Assembly: GCF_000218685.1 (NCBI RefSeq)
Contig: NW_006763296.1
Span: forward strand, 2,412,270-2,474,105
Direction: 5' to 3'
DNA length: 61,836 nucleotides
Origin: Serpula lacrymans var. lacrymans S7.9
Taxonomy: Eukaryota; Basidiomycota; Agaricomycetes; Boletales; Serpulaceae
The stretch's first letter is position 1. Each line of letters starts with the position of its first letter. The notes beneath the pieces were generated by a model. The model ran no database searches. It saw only the letters and a list, made by a program, of their open reading frames with translations, and was not told the origin of the DNA. Shown here piece after piece: positions 10,119 through 21,917 of this stretch. The translations under genes and the position numbers were made by a program.

Positions 10119-13100
10119 GTCACTTGGGTGCCTTAGCTCCTAGCAAAAATGAAGTAAACCACAACAAGGTGGCCCCTGCTCCGGGGTGTTGCACGAGCAA
10201 TAAAGGAATGACGGGGATGGCTCCCCAATTTGTAAATAAGTTTCTAAATTTGATATCAGAAGTATGTACTTGTATGAAGAAATGTAACTGTAATATTTAT
10301 GATACTACCGCTGCACCAGCGTCTCCCTTGGAGCGTGGCCCCGGCGAGACAAACACTAGGGTGCTTAATTCTGGTGAAACAAAAACAGAAAAACATGTAT
10401 CATTTTCCCCTTCTATTTCTTCTTCTTCGGAGCCACCCTTTCCCGAAATCCCAAGGCGTGTGTTGATGCGCACGTATTTATTCCAAAAGGAGATCCGTTT
10501 AGACGTTGGCGTGGAAAACCTTGCCAGGGGCAAAATACACTCAACAAGCGCACTGCTTGATTCGGGCGCTAACGGGATCTTCATAGACCAGGTCTGGGCG
10601 GAGCAAATTGGACTCCCCCTTGTAAAATTAGAAACGTCTATTCCCGTCTATAACGTTGACGGTACGCTTAACGCAGGTGGCTGTATCACGCACAAATGTT
10701 CTTTTGTGGTCGAATACCAAGAACACAGAGAACGAGTCACTGCCAAAGCTACCCAACTAGGGAAGATTAATTTAATCTTAGGCTGGACCTGGCTATTTAA
10801 ACACAATCCTGAGATCAACTGGCAGACAGGGGTTGTCACATTGTCACGTTGTCCCCAGGAGTGTGTAAACTTGGGTAAACCTAATCACGTCCGTCATAAT
10901 GAGCGTCTCGAAAAACTAAACGCTAGTCACGTTTACGAGCTCAGATCTTTGGAAAAGATTGACAATGACGATGATGAGGTGAAGCCTGAGGAAGAGATTA
11001 AGAGGCTGGTACCTCCCGAGTACCACAACTTCTGGAAAGTCTTTTCTAAACACAAATCAGAGCGCTTCCCAGAGGCTAAGCCTTGGGACCATGCTATAGA
11101 TTTGAAGGACACCTTTAAACCGAGAAAAGGACATATGATACCGCTCTCTGCTCCCAAAAGAGATGAGGTGTCTAGTTTCATAGACAAACAACTAAGGAAA
11201 GGTTACATCAGACCTTCCAAAAGTCCTATGACGTCCCCGGTGTTCTTCATTCCTAAAAAGGATGGTAAGAAGCGCATGATTATGGACTATCGTTACGTGA
11301 ATGAGCACGCGGTTAAAAACGCGTATCCACTACCTTTGATTAGTCAGTTAGTGGACAAATTGGCTGGTGCCAAGATCCTGACTAAGATGGATCTCAGATG
11401 GGGGTACAACAATGTACGAATTAAAGAGGAAGATGCTTGGAAGGCCGCGTTCACGTGCCACTGAGGATCTTTCGAACCCCTTGTCATGTTCTTTGGGTTG
11501 ACCAATTCACCGGCGACCTTTCAGAGCATGATGAATGAGATCTTTGCGGATATGGAAAACTGTGTCGTCATTTACATTGACGATTTATTAATATTTACGA
11601 AGTCGGACGATGAGGCTGAGCACGACAAGATCGTGCAAGAAGTCCTTCGACGCTTACAGGAACGGGACCTATTCGTCAAACCCGAAAAATGTAATTTTAA
11701 AGTGAAGGAAGTAGACTTCCTTGGTATGATCATAGGCCAGAACGGAATCAGGATGAACCCTGAGAAAGTTCAAGCCATTTTAGATTGGCCAGAACCTACT
11801 CGCGTCAAAGGAGTTAGGGCTTTCCTGGGCCTAGGCAATTTCTACCGAAGGTTTATAGAAGACTTCGCTAAAATCACGAGACCGTTGAACGATCTCACAA
11901 AAAAGGACCTTGTTTGGCATTGGGGCGCCAAGGAACAAGAAGCTTTTGATAAGCTTAAACAGGCATTCACCACAGCACCCATATTGGCATTTCCTGAGCT
12001 AGACAAAGAGTTCCGAATAGAAACCGACTCTTCTGACTTCGCCACTGGGGCTGTCTTATCGATCAAATGCCCTGACGATCTTTGGAGGCCTTGCGCCTAT
12101 TTATCACATAGTTTGTCGCCTACAGAGCGCAACTATCAGATTTATGATAAGGAGATGCTGGCCATCATTAGAGCTTTAGAGCACTGGCGGCACTACCTAG
12201 AAGGTGCTAGGCACCAATTCGAAATTTGGACCGATCATAAGAACCTAGAGTACTTCATGACGGCCCGAGACCTGAACCGAAGACAAGCCCGCTACGCGGT
12301 GTACTTGTCAAGGTTTAACTATAAATTAATTCATAAGCCTGGAAGCTCAATGGTGAAAGCGGATGCTTTGTCCAGAAGAGAGGATCATGCCAACGGCATT
12401 GAAGATGACAACAAAGGCGTAACTCTGATAGATCAATCAAGGGTTGCCAATGTTAGAATCGGGCAAGATTCCGATCTTTTGGAAGTCTTCAGGAAAGACA
12501 TCGCCCCAGAGGAAAAGGCGCGCCTTGACGGCAATGAAAACTATTTATGGAAAGACGGGCTCTTTCATTTTAAAGACAAAATCTATGTACCTGAGTCCGT
12601 AAGGATCAAGACCATAGATAGACATCATGACACTCCAGTGGCTGGGCACCCTGGATGGCAACGAACAATGGAGTTGATATCCAGAAACTACATGTGGCCT
12701 GGCATGGTCAAAGACGTACAGGAATACGTAAAATCCTGTTTGAGATGTGCCATGGCCAAGAATTCTCATCAACCGCCGGCCGGTAAACTTATGCCGAACC
12801 CAATACCAGCTGGCCCTTGGCAGGATATATCGGTGGATTTTATGACAGATCTGCCCGAGTCTAACGGGTACGACTCAGTAATGGTGGTAGTAGACCGCTT
12901 CTCCAAAGAAGTGGTATTCATACCCACCAATAAAACTATTACCGCCGCCGGTACGGCAGACCTATTTAAAGATTTTGTATGGTCCATCCATGGGTTACCA
13001 GAGACGGTAATTTCGGATCGAGGACCGCAATTCGCTAGCGAATTTACGAAAGAATTATGCCGGATGCTGGGCATCAAACCAAAACTATCCACGGCGTTCC

Positions 13101-13984
13101 ATCCGCAAACCGATGGACAAACGGAGAGACTCAACCAAGAGTTGAAGCAATATCTCCGTATATTTATTAATGATAGGCAGACGGATTGGGCCAAGTGGCT
13201 AAAGATAGCCCAGTTCTCTTATAATATTAAGCAGTCGTTGGCTACAGGCAAGGCACCATTCGAGGTTACTAGATTGTACCTCCCTAAAATGGGTGTGGAA
13301 CCTGGCAAAAGCAAGAACGAGGCTGCTGGGAACATGGCAAAAGACATGAAGTCTGTCTTAGATGAAACGCGCAAGGCGCTATTTAGAACTGCAGAGCAGA
13401 TGAAGGACAGGGCAGAGCGTAGACGCTCTAAAGCCCCTGACTACAAGGTCGGCGACCTGGTCTGGTTAGACACCGACCACTTAAAATTAAAAGACCGGCA
13501 GTCTAGAAAACTGACCGAAAAGTGGATTGGCCCTTACCAGATTAAGGAAGTCAAACCTAATGCGGTGGAGCTGGAACTCCCAAAACGAATGAGGGTGGTA
13601 CCCACGGTAAACATTAGCCGTGTAAAACCCTACAAGGGACCACTGCCAGGACAGCGCGTAGACCGGCCCGGTCCGGTGATAGTCACCCAGGAAGGTGAAG
13701 AAGAGTTCGAAGTCGAACGAGTGGTAGATTCACGCTTGAAGCGTGGGAAATTAGAGTTCCTGGTCCTATGGAAGGGCTATGGAGACGAGGACAGAACGTG
13801 GGAACCAGAAACCCATCTGGAAAACTCCCGCGACGCTGTTCGCAAATTTTATTCTAGGAATCCCTCAGCTCCCAGGAAGCTTAGAAGCATGGATTCCAAA
13901 CTTTTTAATTCCCTTTTTCAACCTATGCCCGAAAATTTTACCACTACCTCCGGTATCTGGTCTCGCCTGGAAGTCGAGCCTTAG
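10104..13984 (+). pseudogene. Gypsy-A Pol, one nonsense codon
   Basis: Order: aspartic protease (LLDSGANGIFID), reverse transcriptase ([19 protein letters not shown]), RNase H, integrase with an HHCC zinc finger (HHDTPVAGHPGW ... CLRCAMAK) and core motifs DFMTDLPESNGYDS, ISDRGPQFASE and HPQTDGQTERLNQE, then a chromodomain (FLVLWKGYGDEDRTWEPE). A TGA at 11462-11464 replaces the CGA found in the intact copy, a CpG-to-TpG change, and separates the RT. The frame is otherwise continuous to 13984. Confidence 0.93.
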
Positions 13985-13995
13985 AAGGGGGGTAG
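13985..13995 (+). other. polypurine tract of Gypsy-A
   Basis: AAGGGGGGTAG lies directly before the 3' LTR and just after the pol stop, the usual place for plus-strand priming. Confidence 0.7.
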
Positions 13996-14377
13996 TGTTA
14001 CGATAACACAATTTCCAGACATCTCCTTTTCCTTTTATTCTCCGCTTTAACCTTAAATTGCCATGCGGCATTTCCCTTCTCGCGCCGCGTTGCCTTCCTT
14101 TTATTTTTAGACTTAACTCTCTCACGCAGTGGAGCTGGCCATACGGGCTAGGCCCTATGACATCATCTGCCACTGCCTTCTTCAACTGTATAGTACACAT
14201 GTACAAACAAACCTGTAGCAGTATATATACCCCAATAGATCCAGGAGACTCCTCAGCGAGTCCTCCTGTTGTATACCAACTAACTCACTGCAGCTCAAGG
14301 GGTAACCACTCCCCAAACTTCATCTTCACTTTAGTGTGTTCTGTGTGCGCCAGAGTAGATCACTCTTGGTTGTTACA
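13996..14377 (+). repeat. Gypsy-A 3' LTR (LTR1)
   Basis: 382 bp, near-identical to 8216-8597. Confidence 0.95.
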
Positions 14378-14495
14378 ATATTAATTACTATTCCACGTGG
14401 CACTGTGCCTGTGTGGTGCAAAGGCGAGTCTTTTTGAATATTTGCTTTGTTATTGACACCTGTCCATGCTACCAATCAATTTTGGTGCATGACAC

Positions 14496-14636
14496 CGCAA
14501 GCCTGCAACTTCTGTGTCTCTTTGCAGGAATTGCCTTTCCCACTCTGCATTGTTGTCCTGGATTGTGGTTTTCATGGCCATCTGGACCATCATCTCTAAA
14601 TTCTGCATGCACCCCGACTCTGGCGAAGGTGATTGT
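14496..14636. other. unassigned fragment between R1 pieces
   Basis: About 140 bp unlike its neighbours. On the minus strand one frame stays open with a coiled-coil-like composition (EMMVQMAMKTTIQ...EWERQFLQRD), so it may be the remains of a coding region. No family is recognised. Confidence 0.3.
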
Positions 14637-15272
14637 TGTCATGCACCAAAGTTGATTTGTCAGCGTACATTCCTTCCTTCATGTTCTTTCTCATTCTTTT
14701 TGCGCAGCTATACTGTGCATAGCCTACCTTTCTTTTCACTATATAAACCCCTGTATTTTACCTTGTAAAAAAACAAAGAACTCAAATCCAGACTTCTTCT
14801 CTACTCTCAAGTTCACTACTCTGCTACTTGTGATCCAGTGTGGTCACAACACTTCCCACTTCTACCACTGTTAACTGCTGTCATTGTCACTTCCAACTTT
14901 TGAAGTCATTGTCATCCCTTTCGATTAGAGTCCTTCTGAGCACTACAGTTTGTGCGTCAGGAGCCTGCTATCACTGGGAACCTTGTCATTCTCAAACCTA
15001 CCTTGTGCTACAATTAGCAAGGTAGTGCTCATCTATACTCGTCATTAAGCCCCCATCCTCTATAAATTCAACTATCCCTCCTCCTCAAAACCCACACCCA
15101 TACATCTCTGAGTTTTACTTTGGAGGATCTTCATACATACCCCCCACGAACAACCAGAGCACCCACCGTTCTAGGAGGCAAAGCCCATAAACAAGTTTCG
15201 TGGAATCTGGGAGGATTGTTTGTTAGTTTGTTTTTGTGTGTGGTTTTCTAACAACGGTTCTCATCATCAACA
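14637..15272 (+). repeat. repeat R1, internally deleted derivative
   Basis: Starts with the 21-bp R1 terminus TGTCATGCACCAAAG... (14637-14657) joined directly to the last ~615 bp of R1 (TGTCAGCGTACATTCC... to ...TCATCATCAACA). It carries the TATA-like ATATAAACCCC at about 14742. Roughly 1.2 kb of the inside is missing compared with copy B. Confidence 0.65.
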
Positions 15273-15588
15273 ACGCTTCACTTTATTGTACTTTTACTCT
15301 TACTTTTTCCAAGTCACATGACCAGTCATGTGACCATTTACTTTACTTTACATTTTCAACTTTTCATAGTCACATGCCAAACATTGGACTTTAAACTTTC
15401 TTTACAACTGTACAGTACCTCATATATTTTAGTATATATACAGGAGCAATACATGGGGAAGGACTCAGCAAGTCCTCCTGTTGTCTAGCACAACTAACTC
15501 ACTGCAGCCTAAGGGGTAACCACTCCCCATCATCTTCTTTATAGTGTGTTCCTGTGTGCACCAGAGTAACTAACTCTTGGTTGTTACA
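15273..15588 (+). repeat. truncated LTR1b (LTR1 relative)
   Basis: Shares its 3' part with LTR1 (GTCCTCCTGTTGTCTAGC...CTCTTGGTTGTTACA) but has a different U3 made of CATGTG/CACATG motifs. A complete member is 18759-19163. The 5' end is replaced by the R1 derivative. Confidence 0.75.
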
Positions 15589-17307
15589 AGGTACATGACT
15601 GAGAATCATATTAAAGGTTGCAGTCATACATCACTGAGGAAAAAACTTGTCATATATTGGGCAAGTCTGTTAGTGATCTTGATCACTAATCATCTCTCAG
15701 TACAAGGACACTACAAAGATGTATAAGAAATGATTTGTACAATGTCTCTCAGCCTTGGATAACATCAGACAAGGACTTGTCAATGATGTGCTTCACAAGC
15801 AATATGCACAATGTCCTATTTGGGGGTTGCACATGCACAGCTTATTACCATAAATAGAAGTTGTGCATATGACTCAGCAGGTTTCATATAGACAGAGACT
15901 TCTAGTCTCCCTTGCTAACCTAATTCAATATATTGATGATAGTCGATTGATACCTTGTAAATAAGGTCTGCTTCAAAATAACGGTGGCATGCAGAGTGCC
16001 CCCCTTTGGTGTCAATACAGCAAAAACACGAACACTATTCAAGCTTTGTTGATTGTCAGCAAGCTCAGCCCCAGTGAAAAGTTGTTCTGTATAATTAGTT
16101 ATAGATCTATATAAATAAATATAATTGTGCATAAATCTATATGAAAAGTTGTGAGCGTGTCCGGTAATGTCCAAACACAGGCCCATCATCTCATGACATC
16201 AGTGCACTCACAATCATATATCTCAATACATGTGTTTGAGTGCTTGACACAACTTGAGTTAACTCTGCTTCCGCCTTATAACACAAGACATGCCAACTCA
16301 GTGAGTTGTTTACTTTTGTTGGTAATATGATATCATTTATAGCTTTCTGTTGACTTTGAGAGATTTTAAACAATACTCTAGATCTTTCTCTCTGAACTAC
16401 ATCCTGCATATTTGTTCCTTGTTGCCACTGTAAGTACTTCCCACCACTATATGTGCATAAATATACTCAACCATAATCTTTTCAGCAACATTCCATTCAC
16501 ATGTTTGGCTGTATGTGCTGTAAGGTATTATGTACATCTATGCTACTACTACTGCTGTTCACAGCTGTACTCTTTTTAGGTCCAATGTTCATGCACTTGG
16601 CTATATGCGGTGTAAGATATGTATCTGTTCCATTTCACATATACTATGCTAATATACTCATTAAATTCTCACTTTACTCTCGCTGCTGCACTTCAACCTG
16701 TTAGGTAAAAGAAGTGGTGAGTTGTATACTCTTTAGATTGTTCTCATGCTGTGTTTTTTTATATTGAAATGAATAGAATTATATTGATATTCTCAAATTT
16801 TTACCCTGAGATGTGCTACAACAAATTCTATATGATTCTATATGATTCTATGGCTATGAAGAATCCCTATTAAATTATATCAAAAAATATTGTGAATACT
16901 GCCAAATTTCTATATAATTCAATACAGGCTGATACAATTCTATATACATCAATCTTTGATTCCAAAGTCAGCTAACCTGTTAGTTTTTTGCATTAATGCG
17001 TTATTTGCACAAATTATACAGATTTATATAGAACAACTTTTCACTGGGGCTCAGCGCTCAGCAAAAACTCTATGCTAATCACTATGCCTGCCTCATGTTG
17101 GGTCAGATGAGTCTTTGTAGTTTCTTATTAGTCCAAATCCATCAGAGCGAGACTGTACTGTAGATATATTATCAATATAATCATAATATACTTCCACCTC
17201 CAAAACATATCTCAGACTCCTGCAAGAACAACCCGTAGCTGGGACACACCTGCTAGTGAGTGTATCCAGCTGTCAACTTGGTATTCTCGGGGCCCTGTTG
17301 ACCAATG
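15589..17307. other. AT-rich region without recognisable genes; 1-kb inverted-repeat structure inside
   Basis: No convincing coding frame. AGCCCCAGTGAAAAGTTGTTCT at 16067-16088 recurs in exact inverted form at 17030-17051, and the adjoining bases are also similar, bounding about 985 bp. This looks like an old MITE-like or foldback element. The ends are not sharp and no target duplication is clear. Confidence 0.4.
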
Positions 17308-17721
17308 TGTTACAATCTCTATTGGACATTTAAGGACTACTCATTTATTTTTACTCATTGGTTATACCATCGGACCAATGACTCATTTCCTTCACGTATA
17401 CTTCCGTTCCTCTCGCATTCACAGTACCTATTATAGTACTTAGTCCTCAACAGACGGACCTGCCCTAGATAGGACCTAACTCCTATCACCAATTCCTTTC
17501 CATTATAAATACCATGTAACAGCAGTAGTATTCTCCAATATGATTCTACGCAGTTCACACTTACAAAGCTAGACTCCTAAGATCAGACTTCTACTCAGAA
17601 GAAGACCAACTCTTGTTGGAAAACCTCTACTCAGAACTACGTTCTTGAACTTGTCTTTGGATAAGTCTCTTTATAAACCTCGACAAACCCTCAGACTTTG
17701 TTAAGCACTTTGTGCGTAACA
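17308..17721 (+). repeat. LTR3, 5' LTR of Gypsy-B
   Basis: 414 bp, TGTTACAATCTC...TTTGTGCGTAACA, with a TATA-like TATAAATA near 17505. A complete solo copy with target duplication lies at 37599-38013, and partial ones at 23321-23486 and 32295-32395. It is followed directly by gag-like sequence. Confidence 0.85.
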
Positions 17722-17984
17722 AAAGAATTGTATTCTAACCAGAAGTCTCACCTATTTAGGTTTGGGAAGAAAAAGTCGACAAGACGTCGCAACGACCAAC
17801 AACCAGATCCCAGAGAGCAAGAGGAAGCTCAGACAACCCACAAACAGCAACCCCACCGACGTCATCCCGACAAGAAAGGATAGCAGCACCACCTCCCTTT
17901 CCCCAACCAGACATAACCTGACTCCACACCAGAGAACAAGCAGACACTTTCTACAAAGCCAGAACACGTTGGCTACAGTACTAC

Positions 17985-19462
17985 GTGGGAAGCCACCCAC
18001 AGCTACTGCCCACAACACAACACAATCCCCCAGTAACCATAGAAAACCTCTGCTACAAGAACAACTTTGAAGAGTTGAGAGCAGGCGGCGACCCAATACC
18101 ATCTCCCACTCCACAGATACTCCCCGCCGCACCTGCTCCATTCCACATCCCACCACCACACACCATATCTAACGCTGCAGCCCCCAAACCCACAATGATT
18201 GGGAAAATTGATGACTTCAATAGAACCCCAGATAAAGCCCAAAGGTAGATATCGTCCACCGATCTACACTTTGATATCAACGACACCATCTACAACTCCA
18301 ACAAGAAAAAGGTATATGTGGCCCTCAGCTACATGAAAGACAGCAACGCTGCCTCATGGAGCAAAGCCAAGATGACCGAATACAAAGAGAAGAATGCCTA
18401 CCCCACATGGGCAGACTTCATGAAAACCTTCACAGCCAGTTTCAGAACAGCAAACATCAAAGGAACGGCCTCGGCCGCCTTGATGAAAATGAAGATGGAA
18501 CAGGGGGAAAATGCAGTAGCGTTTAACTCAAGGTTCATGCTAGATGCTGGGAAAAGTGGCATCAACAACAAAGCCATGATCATGGTTTATCAAAAGGCTA
18601 TCCGGCCGCCCCTCCTTCATGGGGCACTCACCGGAAAGGAACTACTCACCATCAAAGACTGGATGAGCACAGTAGCAAACCTAGACGCCAACTGGATTAG
18701 TGCCAACACTATCTCGGAAGGAGCGTGGGGCACCAGAAACAAAGAAAGACAGAACGACTGTTACAATAGACATAACCAGCACTTACTTACGCTTCACTCT
18801 TTGTACTTTAACTTTTCATTTTCCAAGTCACATAACCAGTCATGTGACCATTTACTTTACTTTACATTTTCGACTTTTATAAGTCACGTGACACATCACC
18901 TGACCAAAGTCTAGACTCACCATGTGACAGGTCACATGCTAGACATTGGACTTTAAACTTTATTTACAACTGTATAGTACACATGTACAAACAAACCTGT
19001 AGTAGTATAAATACCCCAATAGATCCAGGAGACTCCTCAGCGAGTCCTCCTGTTGTCTAGCACAACTAACTCACTGCAGCCTAAGGGGTAACCACTCCCC
19101 AACTTCCTCTTTTATATAGTGTGTTCCTGTGTGCGCCAGAGTAGATCACTCTTGGTTGTTACAACGACAGAAACCGCAAAAGTGGACCATCCGCCAGCAC
19201 CAGAAGATTAACCAAAGACAAAGAAGAATCAAGGAGGAAAGAGGGAAGGTGCTTCATATGTAACAAGAAAGGACACATAGAAAGGAATTGCAGAAACAAG
19301 GGAAAAACTCCCGAAAGAAAGGTACGTCAAACCAAAACAGAAGATGACACCAAAACAGTGGTGGAAGAAGACAGGGTCCAAAACATCATGAGGATGTGGA
19401 GGGAATTAGGAGAAGATCAAAGAACAGAGGCGATGAAAGAATTGGAAGACAAGGGTTTTTGA
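17985..19462 (+). pseudogene. Gypsy-B Gag, interrupted
   Basis: Proline-rich N-terminal part, in-frame stop at about 18246, then a Gag core (VALSYMKDSNAASW ... PTWADFMKTF) to about 18758. There it is cut by a solo LTR, and it resumes at 19169 with the zinc knuckle CFICNKKGHIERNC, ending at the TGA 19460-19462 in the context GGTTTTTGAAATG. The pol frame lies at -1. Confidence 0.8.
18759..19163 (+). repeat. solo LTR1b in Gypsy-B gag
   Basis: 405 bp, TGTTACAATAGACAT...GGTTGTTACA, with target duplication ACGAC at 18754-18758 and 19164-19168. The U3 is rich in CACGTG, CATGTG and CACATG boxes. Confidence 0.95.
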
Positions 19463-21597
19463 AATGATGGACTACCCCGATGTTAGTAACATTGAGAATG
19501 GCAACTGTAACAATAGCAACAATCAATGCCAACTCTTTACGAATTGATTGCTCGTTGAAACAGAAAACCATCAGAACCAAAGCCCTGATAGATTCAGGAG
19601 CTACAGACGACTTCATGGACACTAAATTCGCCATCAGACACCGACTCCCCCTCCAAAAACTCCCAACTCCTATAACATGTAAAAATGTTGACGGAACCAC
19701 GAACAAGAACGGAAAAATTATGCATTGCACCTATCAGAGGACAGATGCAGGAGGACAAAACAGGTTCACAAAGTTCCTATTGACTGGACTAGACGGAGAA
19801 GATGTATTACTGGGATTTTCCTGGTTATGAAAAGTCAATCCTGTCATTAACTGGAAAGACAAGGAATTACCAAACTCGGAAAAACACTCCATCAGGATAA
19901 ACCAAACAACCACGGAAACAAAAATCAGGACAACGGCAGTAAACAAAGACGTGTATGAAACCATTCACAGATACGTATCCGACCAAACACCCTATCCTCA
20001 AACCACGATTCAATTAAAGGTCAACTTGGCGATGGAACACGCGCAAATACACGGAGAAAAGAAGGAGCATAACCTCCCGGATGAATAAAAAGGGTATTCA
20101 GACGTCTTTGACAAAAAGAAGTCGGAAAGACTCCCCAAGCAACGGGAATATGATCATGCAATCAACATGAAACCAGAATTTGTACCAACAGATTGCAAAT
20201 TGTACCCATTGGCACCAAAGGAAGACAAAGCATTAACAGAATTCTTAACAGAAAACTACAGAAAGGGATACATCAGGCCGAGCAAGTTGCCACAGGTGTC
20301 CCCCTTCTTCTTCATAGGCAAAAAGGATGGATCACTCCAACTGTGCCAAGATTACAGAAAACTGAATGCACATACCGTGAAAAACCCCTATCCACTACCC
20401 CTGATACCCAACCTCATTGAAAAATTGAAAGGAGCCACCATTTTTACAAAACTAGATCTACGTTGGGGATACAACAACGTAAGGATAAAAGAAGGAGACA
20501 AATGGAAAGCTGCGTTTAAAACCAGCAAAGGAGTGTTCGAACCAACGGTCATGTTCTTTGGCATGTGCAATTCACCGGCAACATTCCAAAGGCTGATGAA
20601 CAACACATTCAAAGACTACATTGATAAAGGTTGGATGATTATATACATGGACAACATCCTCATTTTTGACACCAACATCGAAAGACTCTGAATCCAAACA
20701 AAACAAATACTACAGAGGCTACGCAATAACAACCTAAAAATGGAAAAATACACCTTCGCAGCAGAAACCATTGAATACTTGGGAATGATTGTTTCCCACA
20801 ATCAACTATCAATGGATTCAGCCAAACTCGCTGGGATCCGCGATTGGCCAATCCTGAAAGACACCAAAGGCGTAAGGAAGTTTTTAGGTTATGAAAACTT
20901 CTACAGGAAGTTTATTGGTCATTACTCTGACCTCACCAGACCCCTGAATGCCTTCCTAGAAAAGGACAAGAAGTGGAACTGGACCCAAACTGAAGACAAT
21001 GCTTTCAAGTTAATGAAACAAAAATTCCTCAAATCCCCCGTAACACAAATTCCCGACTCCTCAAAACCATCAAAAATTGCTGCAGACACCAGCAAACACG
21101 CCACAGGAGCTGTATTAATGCAACTCAATGACCAAAGACAATGGCACCAATGTGCATTTTTCTCCAAAACTCTATCCCCCACTGAAAAGAACTACCAGAT
21201 CTATGACAAAGAGTTATTAGCGGTAATGAGAGCTTTAAAAGAGTGGAAACAATTACTTTTGGGAAGCCCCCACACAATCCAAATCCTGACAGATCACAAA
21301 AACCTTACCCGTCTTAGCATTCCTGTATCACACACGAACAATTAAAAACACAGTCGAGCAAGCCATGCTCACAAACAATAATTATCCAGGAAGAACAAAG
21401 ACAGATGATTGGAGAAAAGAAGAAGGACAGTTCTTTTATCAGAATAAATTACTGATTGATGAAGTAGAAGAACAAAAGATGATCATCAAAGATCACCACA
21501 ATTCCCTGTCCACAGGACACCCAGGAAGGCTCAAAACCTACCAGTTGATCAAAAAGGCCTATTGGTGGCCAGGAATAATAAAACAAGTGGAAGAATA
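19463..21597 (+). pseudogene. Gypsy-B Pol, degenerate and truncated
   Basis: Protease (ALIDSGATDDFMD), stops after GFSWL and near 20088, reverse transcriptase ([13 protein letters not shown]) in which the catalytic YMDD box reads YMDN, RNase H (AADTSKHATGAVL), then integrase up to WWPGIIKQVEEY. The stops, and the loss of an RT aspartate, mean it cannot transpose on its own. Confidence 0.88.
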
Positions 21598-21917
21598 TGT
21601 TAGTTTTGGTGATTCTGCACCTTTGTGCTACCTCTATATTTTCATTCCTTTCTCTATCTATTCTTCTATCATTCACTATTGATTGTGTTCTCTATTATTT
21701 CGCCTTTGTGGCTGCTTTGTTTACCTTTGTTTACAAAACTTCGGACAGTACTGCAGAGTCCAATGCTTCCTATTCTCTAGTTACTCACATTGGACTCTAG
21801 GTACTGTATACCTGTCATACTCTCTAATAATAAAGTTACTCACATTGGACTCTAGTTCCAGTCCCTGATTGCTCTCAGCAAGTGGCTAGACACTTCCTTC
21901 AAGCTTTGTTCTTAATA
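21598..21917 (+). repeat. 320-bp insertion repeat, copy 1 (mismatched flanks)
   Basis: Begins TGTTAGTTTTGGTG and ends TTGTTCTTAATA. It contains GAGTCCAATG and, inverted downstream, CATTGGACTC (twice). The other copies (34816-35135, 60610-60930) sit at the identical spot in Gypsy-B integrase between GAATA duplications. Here the right flank is Gypsy-C pol starting GAGAT, so the flanks have been exchanged. Confidence 0.8.

Larger units (their letters stand above)
8216..14377 (+). mobile_element. Gypsy-A chromovirus, copy 1 (full length, disabled)
   Basis: A 6162-bp LTR retrotransposon with gag, protease, reverse transcriptase, RNase H, integrase and a C-terminal chromodomain. It is flanked by LTRs 8216-8597 and 13996-14377, which differ at about four positions by eye. 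The flanks ...CAATAT and ATATTAA give a 4-bp TSD ATAT (5 bp if the terminal A is shared). It sits inside R1 copy B. It is disabled by a gag deletion and a nonsense codon in pol. Confidence 0.95.
6529..14495 (-). mobile_element. repeat R1, copy B, split by Gypsy-A
   Basis: Two pieces, 6529-8215 and 14378-14495, total about 1.8 kb, making this the longest R1 copy. It begins TGTTGATGATGAG (TGTCGATGATGAG in other copies) and ends GGTGCATGACA, so its ends are TGTC...GACA. On the minus strand a TATA-like CATATAAACCCC is seen near 7060. Gypsy-A was inserted at ...GGCAATAT/TAATTACT; other R1 copies show the uninterrupted site. The TG...CA ends and TATA box recall a very long LTR, but I see no reverse transcriptase tied to it. 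Confidence 0.75.
17722..21597 (+). mobile_element. Gypsy-B internal region, degenerate
   Basis: Leader, gag with zinc knuckle, protease, RT, RNase H and the beginning of integrase, riddled with stops and frameshifts. It breaks off in the integrase zinc finger where a 320-bp repeat is inserted; the sequence beyond belongs to another element. No 3' LTR remains. Confidence 0.85.

Noticed and set aside
17752..18159. 135-codon minus-strand frame rich in Leu/Val/Cys
   Set aside because: Antisense shadow of the Gypsy-B gag leader, low complexity and no motif.
21598..21917. 320-bp integrase insert as an intron
   Set aside because: GT and AG can be found near the ends, but removing GT...AG does not restore the integrase frame, whereas removing the repeat plus one GAATA does.
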